Source: Saccharomycopsis crataegensis
Taxonomy: Eukaryota > Ascomycota > Saccharomycetes > Ascoideales > Saccharomycopsidaceae
Reading direction: 5' to 3'
NCBI RefSeq assembly: GCF_037102585.1
Contig: NW_027043829.1
Span: 186,001-250,000, forward strand
DNA length: 64,000 nucleotides
Below are positions 1-9,600 of the stretch, piece by piece (positions within the stretch are counted from its first letter, which is position 1; each line of letters begins with the position of its first letter). A program made the position numbers and the translations under genes. Under the pieces are notes generated by a model. The model had not been told where the DNA came from and made no database searches. It saw nothing but the letters and a program-made list of their open reading frames with translations.

Positions 1-101
1 TTTATTTTCAGAAAGCCAAAATTTGTCAAGTTTTTGATACTTCGTTTTACTGATCACTATTTTACATCCAATTATCTCTTAAGTCGACGACAGTGGGTGC
101 T

Positions 102-617
102 ATGAAATTTCATCTTAGAACAACATTCAAGCTAATTGTGTTGTTTGTTTCTATTAATATCGCTTCCCCTGCCCCAATTAGTGATATACAAGCCCTATGG
201 TGGAGAGATTGTGGTGGGAAAGACCCAGTTCCTTGGAACGACTCCAAACCACTGATTCCAATGAATAGAAGCAACAATACCTTCCCACAGAATAACAGTA
301 ACAACACTTTCCCGCAGAATAGCACCAATACCTCAATTCCTCGCAATGACACCAATAGTACAATTCCTCGCAATAAGAGTAATTGTTCAATCCCTCAAAA
401 TGACCCCATCCTTACCATTCGTCCGATTATTCGTAATCCTATGAACCACACCAACCGCCTGATTCATAACAACCACACCAACCGCACCAATAATACCAAT
501 AATACCAATCAAAAGAACAATACCAAGCATATTAAAGATGATTGCTTTGAAAAGTGGAACATGCCAGGACTTTATAAAGACCTTTCTGGGTCTACTATGT
601 TGACTATATTATATTGA
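102..617 (+). CDS. Secreted, sequon-rich repeat protein (hypothetical)
   Basis: A 171-aa product read from the first ATG; an in-frame GTG nine bases earlier is not a credible yeast start. Residues 1 to about 23 form a classic signal peptide with a long hydrophobic core (LIVLFVSINIA) and a small-residue cleavage region. The middle is a degenerate tandem array of about 12 residues built on N-N-T-F-P-Q-N and N-[ST]-x-I-P-[RQ]-N, so N-glycosylation sequons occur every few residues. An NHTNR/NNTN stretch follows. The C terminus ends in a short hydrophobic run (STMLTILY), too short for a standard GPI signal. Only a few Cys are present. I infer a heavily N-glycosylated secreted or wall protein and recognise no family. 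It shares its style, but no clear homology, with the sequon-repeat protein at 4779-5594. Confidence 0.6.
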   Translation: MKFHLRTTFKLIVLFVSINIASPAPISDIQALWWRDCGGKDPVPWNDSKPLIPMNRSNNTFPQNNSNNTFPQNSTNTSIPRNDTNSTIPRNKSNCSIPQNDPILTIRPIIRNPMNHTNRLIHNNHTNRTNNTNNTNQKNNTKHIKDDCFEKWNMPGLYKDLSGSTMLTILY

Positions 618-2657
618 ACAAGATGAAATGCATTGTTTGGTTTCAGTTTTGGGGTATATTTTTGTTTTGTGCGTTTTTTTTTAATAGTTTCTCACTGTCT
701 AGGTTGCAGATAACTCTAGTAATTATTAGTGGCGCAATTGTTTTTGTGTATACTATCGAATAACATTGGGGTAATTTCCCTTATATATGTTGAATGGCTG
801 TCCAGTTCTTATATATATATATATATATTTGATGATTTAGTTTTTGATTATTTTCTATATTATATTTGAGAGTCCAGTTGCGAAGGAGGTTTTTTTTATC
901 TTCTCTTCTTTGTTAGTTGTATATATATATATGTTTTAATATTTGGATTATTGTAGCGATTTGATATTTTGGTGTATTTGGTGTTACAATCATCATCTTC
1001 AAAAAATCCCTGCACTTATTTCATCTATAAAACATCTATGCTATGTGTGTAGTAGTATGTCTAATTCAGTGTAACACATCTTCTAAATTTGTGGTAGTCT
1101 AATCTAGTATAGTATCTATTCTATGCCGATTTTTGGTACCATCATCTTTGTTGATCATGCACGGTCAGCCTTCTCTGATTATCAAAAACCTAAACAATAA
1201 ATTGACTGTATAACATCACATTGGATGTAATATAAGCTGCGACAACAGTAAAAATTTTAACACAGCAAATTGAAACAATATACCTCTCGGCTACCTATCT
1301 CAGGGGAATGTTTAAACCTTGAAAAGTTCAGCTGAATTCCAGGTATTCTGTATTTGTAAGATGAGATATTTTCATAATTCCTCCATGTGGGACTCAAGTT
1401 GATAGGAAATCTGAACTATGGTTTCATTGTGGAAAGACAGCATGAAATATTCATGAAATCCTTGAGCTCAAAGTCATTATGCGTAGAAGACGGATTACCT
1501 ACCTTTCACTATTTATATGGGCCCACATCATAAAAATAGGAAAAAAAAAAAAGAAAATATATATATATATATTGGAAGTATAGTATATCTTAGAATATTT
1601 ATATTTATTTGTTGTCTTATTACATTTATTCATTTGGAAAATGTGGGTGGCCTAAGATGACCAGGGCGGAATAATAGCGGCGTGGCGCGAAAAAGCCACA
1701 ATCAATTAATTGTACCACCGTGATGAGCACATCATAGAGAAAACCAAAAAAAAAGCCAATGGTCTTGATACGCCAAATACCTTTGAAGAATTGATTTAAG
1801 CAATGGCAAGATAATTTGCGGTGCCTATTTTTTTATTTTTTTATTTTTTTTTTTTTTTTTGTAGAAGATCAGTTATTTCTGTACAAATAAATTTCCTTGT
1901 GTTTTATTATTATGTCACGACTTTTTGAGTGAAATAGTTTTAACCGCGACGATTAATGCCAAGGCAAATCAATAGAAGTCTGATACAAAACAAAAAGATA
2001 AAAAGATCATCCAAAAGTATATCCACAAAATAGTTGAAATATTAAGAGGTTGTGGGTGTTTTTTTTGTTTTTTGTTTTTGGCCTGATTAGTTAGTGGACA
2101 CGAAAATATCCACGAAATGGCCTTTGGCACGCTTTCAAAAAATGCAATAGACTATATACAAAAAAAAACAAAAAAAAAAAACGTTTTAAGATCTCCAAAA
2201 TCATTCACAGGCACGGTTAAATAGCTAATAGATGTATCCAGAGTAGGTGAACTGTTTAATTATAAGAAAGTTGGCATCAGCCGTGATGTATTAATTTATT
2301 GTCTGTCACATGGGCGAATATTCTTATCGCGCAGTCAAAACAATGATAGTTTGACGTCAATTGTTAATTCTGCAATATACATTTTACGGTAGAAGCGAAC
2401 AAAAAACAATGTAAGGAAAGCATAGGATTGATTTCTATACATTTTTATCGTCATAAATCTCAAGCTAGTAGAAATAATTTATACTGCTGTTGTCTACTTA
2501 ATTGCATAACTTACGACACACGGGAAAATAACTTTTAAAAATGGGTATCAAATGTTTATCAATAAACAATTTGAATAAACATGGAACAATATATTAGGGT
2601 GGGAATTAAATGGAATTGAAATAGAACATCGAGAAGAATAGAATTAAAGCACCAGCA
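618..2657. other. 2-kb gene-free stretch
   Basis: No convincing ORF, tRNA or spliced gene was seen on either strand. The DNA is AT-rich with short TA runs (near 811-830, 921-932 and 1558-1572) and homopolymer A or T tracts (1537-1551, 1828-1860, 2160-2180). It lies upstream of the minus-strand GPI protein genes and downstream of the first secreted protein, so it probably carries promoter and terminator sequences. I could not identify specific sites. Confidence 0.5.
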
Positions 2658-3002
2658 TTACAACAACAACATGGCAACAGGAACTATAGCAGCACCGTAA
2701 ACACCAGCATTATTTTTGTACCCAAGACCAGTGGAGTTAGTGCTGGAAGTAGAAGAGGTTTTGTTGTGTTTAGAAGTGCTAGAGCTGGAGTCACTCTTGG
2801 AACTTTTGTGGTGTTTGTCACTAGTAGTGGAAGAGTCTGCGAGTCCAGTGATGGTACTACTACTGTTATCATAAACTGGAGCCGAAGTAATAATGGAAGT
2901 GGTAGACACGGTTGAGTTGGAGAAAGAAGCGGTAGTGTGATTGGAAACAGCACTGACAATGGCCAAAAGAGCACCGGAAACGAAAACTTGAGTGAATTGC
3001 AT
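2658..3002 (-). CDS. Small Ser/Thr-rich GPI-anchored cell-wall protein
   Basis: The 114-aa product has an N-terminal signal peptide (MQFTQVFVSGALLAIVSAVS). A Ser/Thr-rich body follows, with several N-glycosylation sequons (NHTT, NSTV, NSSS) and a Lys/Ser segment in the middle. The C terminus fits a GPI-attachment signal: small residues near STGLGYKNNAG followed by the hydrophobic tail VYGAAIVPVAMLLL. Size and composition resemble CCW12/SPI1-type short yeast wall mannoproteins, but no diagnostic motif was recognised. The gene is followed by a second GPI protein on the same strand about 370 bp upstream. The product is probably O-mannosylated and covalently linked to wall glucan; this is inference from composition. 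Confidence 0.7.
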   Translation of the reverse strand: MQFTQVFVSGALLAIVSAVSNHTTASFSNSTVSTTSIITSAPVYDNSSSTITGLADSSTTSDKHHKSSKSDSSSSTSKHNKTSSTSSTNSTGLGYKNNAGVYGAAIVPVAMLLL

Positions 3003-3370
3003 TTTGATATTAGATATGGATAAGCTAGAGAGCGACTGGGTTGGAAAACTTTAAGATGAGAAACAACAACAATAAAATAAAAAAAACACCACAAAGAAAT
3101 ACAGCATATATATATTATTATTTGACGAAAAGCTTATATATAAGACAAACAGCAGATTTTTCACGTTTTATACATATAAACAAACACGCATCCATATTGA
3201 TCAAGAAGTATAACCGTTTTGGTCAAACGCGCAGCAGCCGCTGCCGCTGCCCCTCCCCCCTGGAAACGCAACTAGTCTAGACCTTTTCTCCACGTCCCGC
3301 ATCCCACCCACCAGGGCTTCCAGCCGCATGCCGATGGAAAGGCCAATATCATCATTTAGACAGACCTTGA

Positions 3371-3709
3371 TCACAAAAGCATGGCACCACAGAACACCAA
3401 TCCTGCCAAAACAAGCTCCTGCTGATTTCCCACAAAACCAAAAACAGCTCCTCCGGTAGGCGTGGTGGTTGTTCCAGTAGGCGTGGTGGTTGTTCCAGTA
3501 GGGACTTCAATTGTTGTTGCATTGGTGGTCGTGGCAGTGGTAATTATCGTGGTGGTGTGATTGGTTCCGTTTATTGTACCATTACCAAATCCTCCTGTAC
3601 CATTTATAAACGGCGGGAGAACTCCTCCAGTGGCGTTCGGAAACGTATCACCAACAGTAACCTGGGCAAGATTTATGAGGACTGTTAAATATCCGGCAAA
3701 GGTTTTCAT
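3371..3709 (-). CDS. Small Thr/Gly-rich GPI-anchored protein
   Basis: The 112-aa product has a signal peptide (MKTFAGYLTVLINLAQVTVG) and then a Gly/Asn segment with repeated N-G-T sequons (NATGG, INGTGG, GNGTINGTNHT). Next comes a Thr-rich stalk containing two copies of the short repeat PTGTTTT. The C-terminal tail (QELVLAGLVFCGAMLL) is hydrophobic and ends at the stop codon, as expected for a GPI signal. No catalytic domain is visible. It is on the same strand as the GPI protein at 2658-3002 and has the same architecture but little sequence identity. The two may be old duplicates or two independent members of the wall-mannoprotein class. Confidence 0.7.
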   Translation of the reverse strand: MKTFAGYLTVLINLAQVTVGDTFPNATGGVLPPFINGTGGFGNGTINGTNHTTTIITTATTTNATTIEVPTGTTTTPTGTTTTPTGGAVFGFVGNQQELVLAGLVFCGAMLL

Positions 3710-4778
3710 CCTGATGAAGGTGATAATATAAGTAATGCCCCCTTCTTATGGACCAAGAAAAATATGTGTATGTTTAAAAGCAGCAGTTTAAACTTGTTGT
3801 AGCAATTTTAATCAATGATATGACACACTTTTCAGCGATTGGAATTCTTGTTTTTTTTTTTTTTTTCAGCTGTCAACTATGTAATTGATAGTTTGAAAAC
3901 TGGTAATTATTTGGGAGAAAGTATTTATACTCATGGCTTTACTGGTAGCAAGCAATCTTATCATTTTCGTCATATTGCTGACAAGTGATTTTATCCGAGC
4001 AGTAATAAACGCTTGAGACTATCGCAAGAAAACAAAAGAATAGAAAAAAAAGAAAAAGCGTCTATGAGTCCCAAAAATATAAAATGCGAATCATAAATCA
4101 TCAGCGAAAGCTTGAAACAAAGAAATCTACATCATGGTGGTATTTTATTTGTCAAAAATTATTATTTTTGGTATAACTAATAAAGTTCAAAATAGCTCTT
4201 TGTATATTGTTGCATACAAAAACCAGAAAGATGAATAAGGTGGCAAAACTATGACTCAGATAATACTAGAGTTACCATAATTTGTAATTACTGTTAATAA
4301 TAGGAAGAAAAAAAAAATACTCAAAAAAAGTAACTAGATCAATAGAACGCAGAACTTTTTTGATTGCTATTTTGAAGATTCGTAATCTAGTGGGTAAAAG
4401 AACTCCCATGACGCCCTCTTTCTTTTTCTAATCACCAAAGTATAATTTTCGAGAAAAATAATTTCATTTTCTAATTTATGTGGGATTGCAAAAGAAGATC
4501 AACTTAATGAAAAAGATCGAAACAGTCAATGTAGCTACTATTTATCTGTTATCGAGATTTGAATTTATGAGAAAATAAAAAATCTATTGTATCAATATAT
4601 ATAAATCTGTTATAAAAATCCAAAGTTGAAGACAAAAAAGAGTCAACAAAAACAAAAACAAAAACAAAAAACAAAAAAAAACAACAGCAGTTAAAATCTA
4701 AAGAATGAGAAATGGGATTATCTGGGAAGTTCAACCGTTTTTCGAATCTCTCTATTTTTAGGGAATCTTGAGACATTT
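3710..4778. other. 1-kb intergenic stretch
   Basis: No supported gene. The stretch contains the 5' flank of the minus-strand gene ending at 3371 and the 3' flank of the gene at 4779-5594. There are A/T homopolymers (3851-3866, 4307-4317) and a run of CAAAAA-like hexamers near 4643-4682. A 75-aa reading frame at 4549-4776 is low-complexity Phe/Val sequence produced by that A-rich repeat and was not accepted. Confidence 0.5.
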
Positions 4779-5594
4779 CTAGTTAGAGATAGCAGTCAAG
4801 TTAGCTGAGCCATCAAATTCTGGAAACTTTTCAAAATCGATATCTTTGTTTTCACCATGAGTAGAATTGTGTTGATGGTGATGATGATGTTCAGTTGAAT
4901 TGTCATGATGGTGAGGAAGTTCAGTGAAGTTACCACCAAATTGACCCATACCTTCAGTAAAGTTACCACCAAAGTCACCCATACCTTCAGTAAGATTGCC
5001 GCCAAACTGACCCATAGGCTCAGTGAAGTTACCATCATGGTGTGGAAGTTCAGTGAAATTGCCATGAACTTTACGCTCTCCAATATGCGTGTGATTACCT
5101 TCGTGGTGATGATCATGTCCCTCAGTAGAGTTAAGGTGGTGGTCACGTTCCATAGTGGAGTTATGGTGGTGGTGTTCATGTTCTTCTCTCTTTTGATGTT
5201 CGTGTGATTTGTGAGTGGTGTTTCCAGGAGCCCCATGGTCAAGATCAGTGAAATTTCCAGACATGTTTTGCATGAGGTCAGTGATATTACCAGCAGCTTT
5301 ACTAATTAGCTCAACAGAATTACCAGATCCTTCATGAGATGGAAGTTCAGTAGAGTTACCAGATCCTTCATGTGGTGGAAGTTCAGTAAAGTTACCAGAT
5401 CCTTCATGAGATGGAGGTTTAGTAAAGTTACCAGATCCTTCATGTGGTGGAAGTTCAGTAAAGTTACCAGAGCCTTCTTGAACTGAATTTTGAGTACGAT
5501 CCATTTCTCTAACCTCACGAGGAATGACTAAAGCATTAGATGCGCACAACATTTGTGCGATGAAAATAGCGGAAAAAAGATTGATGAATTGCAT
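4779..5594 (-). CDS. Secreted His-rich protein with two sequon repeat arrays
   Basis: The 271-aa product starts with a signal peptide (MQFINLFSAIFIAQMLCASNA). An array of 12-residue units of the form E-G-S-G-N-F-T-E-L-P-P-H follows (four full units and a partial one, about residues 41-95). The centre is rich in His (HEHHHH, HDHHHEGNHTH, HHHHHQH) with interspersed N-S-T sequons. A second array of 11-residue units, G-G-N-F-T-E-G-M-G-Q-F, follows at about residues 185-230. Nearly every unit carries an N-glycosylation sequon. One dibasic pair (QKREE) could be a Kex2 site. There is no hydrophobic GPI tail, so it is probably soluble and secreted or non-covalently wall-bound. The His clusters suggest metal binding (Zn, Cu or Ni), but that is inference. 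No known family was recognised. Confidence 0.7.
   Translation of the reverse strand: MQFINLFSAIFIAQMLCASNALVIPREVREMDRTQNSVQEGSGNFTELPPHEGSGNFTKPPSHEGSGNFTELPPHEGSGNSTELPSHEGSGNSVELISKAAGNITDLMQNMSGNFTDLDHGAPGNTTHKSHEHQKREEHEHHHHNSTMERDHHLNSTEGHDHHHEGNHTHIGERKVHGNFTELPHHDGNFTEPMGQFGGNLTEGMGDFGGNFTEGMGQFGGNFTELPHHHDNSTEHHHHHQHNSTHGENKDIDFEKFPEFDGSANLTAISN
5310..5474 (-). repeat. 36-bp coding tandem repeat
   Basis: Four to five copies of a 36-bp unit encode E-G-S-G-N-[FS]-T-[EK]-[LP]-P-[PS]-H. The copies are nearly identical at DNA level (GGTAACTTTACTGAACTTCC-like core on the minus strand), which suggests recent expansion and likely length polymorphism between strains. Confidence 0.8.
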
Positions 5595-6637
5595 AGCGAG
5601 AGTGTGTGATGTTTTAACTGTTTATAATGATTGTATTTGTTTGAATAATGAAGTATTAGATAAAAGATAAATCGATGCCGATAGTAGTGGGCCGATGCAG
5701 ACATTTATACTCTGAATTAATGATGATCCATGTTCTGAACTAGTTACAAGAAAGTGTACAAATGTGGCTCTGCAGATAATTTCCGTAGGCTTAGCCTCTA
5801 TGTCTGGTGGTAACCTCAATTCATGATTTTGCCGGACTAGAGCTAGACTCACACCCATTGGGCAATTGCTTGTGTTATTACGGGCCCCACATGTTGAAAC
5901 ACCGATACGCCCGGCAAAGCCCGCGCCTATGCAATGGGTTTCCCCAGATACCAAACATCGGCCTTTGATCTTCAAAAGTTGGTATAGCTCGTAAATATTT
6001 GACAGTTAACTACAAAATATATATTGTAAAAATGTCGGTATCTTTCTTTTTCAGTATTTTTTGTTATTATTGTTGCTGTTGTTGCTATTTTGTTCTTTTT
6101 TGTATCACGAATTTTACACGGGAGTTGATAGGTACAGGAGAAGGTGTTTGGTGATAACGCTTGAGTTCCTCAGCTCTGATGGGATATTTCATACAAATGG
6201 GCTTTGAGGTTTTCTCAGTTGGATATGGGTACAGACGTATTTTGGGGACCTAAGTGTTTCTTTCCCACACCCTTGGAACAATAGGTGCTGAAACGAGGCG
6301 TGTTTTCTTAGGTGTTTCGATTTGCGTGCACCCAAAATAACATATTCGAGCCAAGCAAAGGCGCAAAGGCTCGGTATAGCTCATCTTTTAAAGTCGGATT
6401 GGTCTGACGATACAGCACATGAATATTCTCATATTCATTAACGTTACTCTGTTATAATATTAGGTAGCGCGGAATTTATCAGGCACTATATTCGGAGAGT
6501 CCACACGTGAACAACACGCACTGTGCTTGTAGTGGACAACAAACGTTTTTTTTTTTTTTTTTTTTTTTTTTGATATCAACAAACTTCGTCTGAAAAGTGA
6601 TTATGGAGTTCTAGTAAATAGCAACGACGTGCCACTG
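5595..6637. other. Divergent promoter region upstream of LAA1
   Basis: About 1 kb lies between the secreted His-rich gene (minus strand) and LAA1 (plus strand). The part at 5760-5970 is clearly more GC-rich than its surroundings and contains ACGGGCCCC and CCCGGCAAAGCCCGCGCC. A CACGTGA element lies at 6504-6510. A long poly-T tract lies at 6547-6571, close to the LAA1 start. A 117-aa reading frame on the minus strand across the GC-rich block shows no recognisable features and was not accepted as a gene. Confidence 0.5.
6603..6614 (+). promoter_or_regulatory. Three-codon upstream ORF before LAA1
   Basis: ATG-GAG-TTC-TAG ends 23 bases before the chosen LAA1 start. If the transcript begins upstream of 6603, this minimal uORF would be scanned first. 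The transcription start is not known. Confidence 0.3.
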
Positions 6638-9600
6638 ATGAGCCAATTCGATTTTAAAATACTAGCTCCCTCATTAAAGGGTAATACAGACGGTGCACAT
6701 GTGGTGTATTCGTATTCTTGTCGTTTGTTCACATACCTTTCGGACTTGAAGATCCAAGATGATGATGATGTCAACAAAAAGACATTTGATGAAATATTAG
6801 CACAATTAAACAATTTGGTGGATTTCTATAATAACAATGAAAACTTACAGTTATCAGCAGATCACTTGTCTGTCAATTTGGATAAAATGATTGCCAAGAA
6901 TTATATTTTAACCTTCAGTTTACTTAAAAATATCAATAATAGTTCATTATTTGATACCGCCAATAAATTCATCACTTTTGTCATGGCCAACGATAAGAAA
7001 AATAATTTGTTCACCACTGCAGCAAATGAGACACTGATCAAAAAACAGATACTATCATTGATCATCTTGGAACAATTATTTGAGATTTACGGATATGAGT
7101 TGCCTTCATTGGCCCCAATTCTAATACAGTATTGTTATAAATCAATTAAGGTCATATTGTCCAGTTCTAAGACTGCTTTTAGCTGTTATTCAAGTTTGCT
7201 CCAGTTATCTAACCTTCTTTCTAAGGTGTTGAGAAATAATGGTGACACAACCATTGATAGCTCAAACCACGGGAAAATATTGAAGGTCACGAAACAATTG
7301 ATAAAGTACTTAGTTGATGTTAAAGATGTCAAGAATTTCAACTCAACCAACGGAATTAATTTGCCAATTATTGCCATTGGCGATGCCTTTGATATCTTGG
7401 GTCATTTGATCAATTCGGAGAAAAAATATTCGACAATTAATACCAAAACCCATAAGGACAAAAATATTTTTGTTAACCAATTTTCCAAAGAATACAACAA
7501 TTATGTGGTTATGGGATTTATTAGCAACCTCAAACCAATCAGACACGCAGCAACCAAATTCGTGGCCGAGCTACTAAATAAAAACTTGGCGAGGGGCAAC
7601 ATTCCAAATTTGGCGAATGTATTGGCCTATTATAATTCTCTTTACTTGTCCACAGATGATATCACCGTTAGAACCTCGGTGTTTGTGTCATTAATCCATT
7701 TTACATCTTTAAATGATGTGTCGAACAAATCGTTCTTATTTGACAGTTTCTTTCAATATTTGGATAGCTTCAAAGAATTGATGTGTTCTCATATGCTCTA
7801 TTTGCAAACCTTCAACAACGATAAGACTTATTCACAGATTTATTGGTTTTACGAAAATTTTTATTTGAAATCATTGGGTCAATTCAATAAAAGCATAATA
7901 CTTCAAAAAATAATTGATAGTGAATATTTAAATAATGAACCCTTGTTAATGAATAGTCCGAATTTTGTTCAAGTGTTGTTGAAATTATTGGAATTTTTAA
8001 TCAAAGATTTGGGGCCAACAATGACGGCATATCAAGAACAACTAAAGATGATCTTGTTAAAATTAATTTGTGATAGGAATTTCTTGGTGAGAATTCAAGC
8101 CATCAACACTTTTGTTTATTATTGTCAATATTTCCCCAATCAAGTCCAATCAATCTTGAATCATTGTTTGATCGAGGTTCAAAATGTTTTTAGAAAGGTC
8201 ACACAGGTCAATAGTGGCACCCAAAAACAGGAATCAGAAGTTCAAGTGGAAACTTCACACTTTGTGATTGACTTTGGGAAAATCCACGGATATGCGAATT
8301 GTATTGCCTCCTTAATCAGGATAATCAACAAAGATTATGTTTCTCAGGATGTTGTTGCTAGAACTTTGACATTTGCCTCTTCCCAGCTAAAGAGTGTTTC
8401 AACCATCACATCCTCTAATTTATTGGGTAACAATAAGGGTAGCGTGGAAAAATCTATTACCGAGATCCAATTGTCTTTCAACAAAAGGATGATTAGTTGG
8501 ATATTACTTACTGGATTAATGAATTATGATGAGAGTTTCATAAGAATCCACATTTCTCAGTTTTTCATTTTTTGGAAAAATTTATTGACCCATAATTATC
8601 AATCAACTTTAAGCTCCACTAGTGCTCATGATTATAAGATGGTCAAGGCCAGAATGGATGAAATTTTCAGAAATTTGGAAATCAGAAATTATTCTTTGAC
8701 TTGCTTATTGAATTTTTTGAGCAATATTACCATTACCCCAGAAATTGCTAAACAATCATCTTATCTTTTATCCAAGTGCTTGTCATACATCAATTCATTG
8801 GAAGCCAATTTGAGTAGCTTGAGTGGTAAAGAAAGAGAAGAGTCTTACAATTCCGAAAAGGAAAAAGTTATTCTTTTACACAAAAAGAGGGTTTTACAAT
8901 GTTATGTCAAATTATCAAGTTATATTAAGAATGATTTGAACTCGTCAATCTTGATTTTTGCGTTGAAGAACTTTTCAGACCCAGAAGTTTTCCACGAAGA
9001 ATTACATTCCATGATCAGCGTTGCCCTTAAGGACAAGGAGAGAGACAAAGAAAAAGAATTAAAGATCCACAGAAGTCATGTTGCAAATGATAAATCAGAA
9101 GCTCCTTTAAGCGAAGATTTAAATAATAATGATTTGTATTTGGTGAACGATGGCTTAACATATGGGTTGACCAGTAAATTGAACAACGGCTTTATTTCTG
9201 AACTATCAGTTAAATTCTCCAAAGCGGATAGACCTTCTGGACATTCTCAAGAATCTATTGACATAGACAGCATGAAAGCGCCCCCTGGTGCTATTCAATC
9301 TAAGGAATCTAAGAGCCACTATGTGACAATTGGTTGGGTTGATAAGTTTGAAGAAAAATTGTTGCTAAACCCATTCACCGCCTCTATCAGCAACGATTAT
9401 TTACTCAAAATTTATGATGAAAGTTATTCGAATACTGAAGAATTTAGTTATGGTTTGGATACTTCAATTATTGACTTATCTATTGAAATTTTTTCGCTAA
9501 TATTTCCATACTTGTCTTCGAAGATTCAACAGTCTTTGTTAGAGCAAATGAGAGGGAATTTATTGAGAAAGAAAACTTCGAGAATGAGAATGAAATCCAT

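Noticed and set aside
4779-5594. Mating-pheromone precursor
   Set aside because: A signal peptide with repeats suggested it, but the repeat units are not separated by KR or dipeptidyl-aminopeptidase sites; only one dibasic pair exists.
5622-5975. 117-aa minus-strand frame over the GC-rich block
   Set aside because: No signal peptide, motif or repeat; it lies in promoter DNA and ends in low-quality hydrophobic sequence. Most likely the GC-rich regulatory block simply lacks stops.
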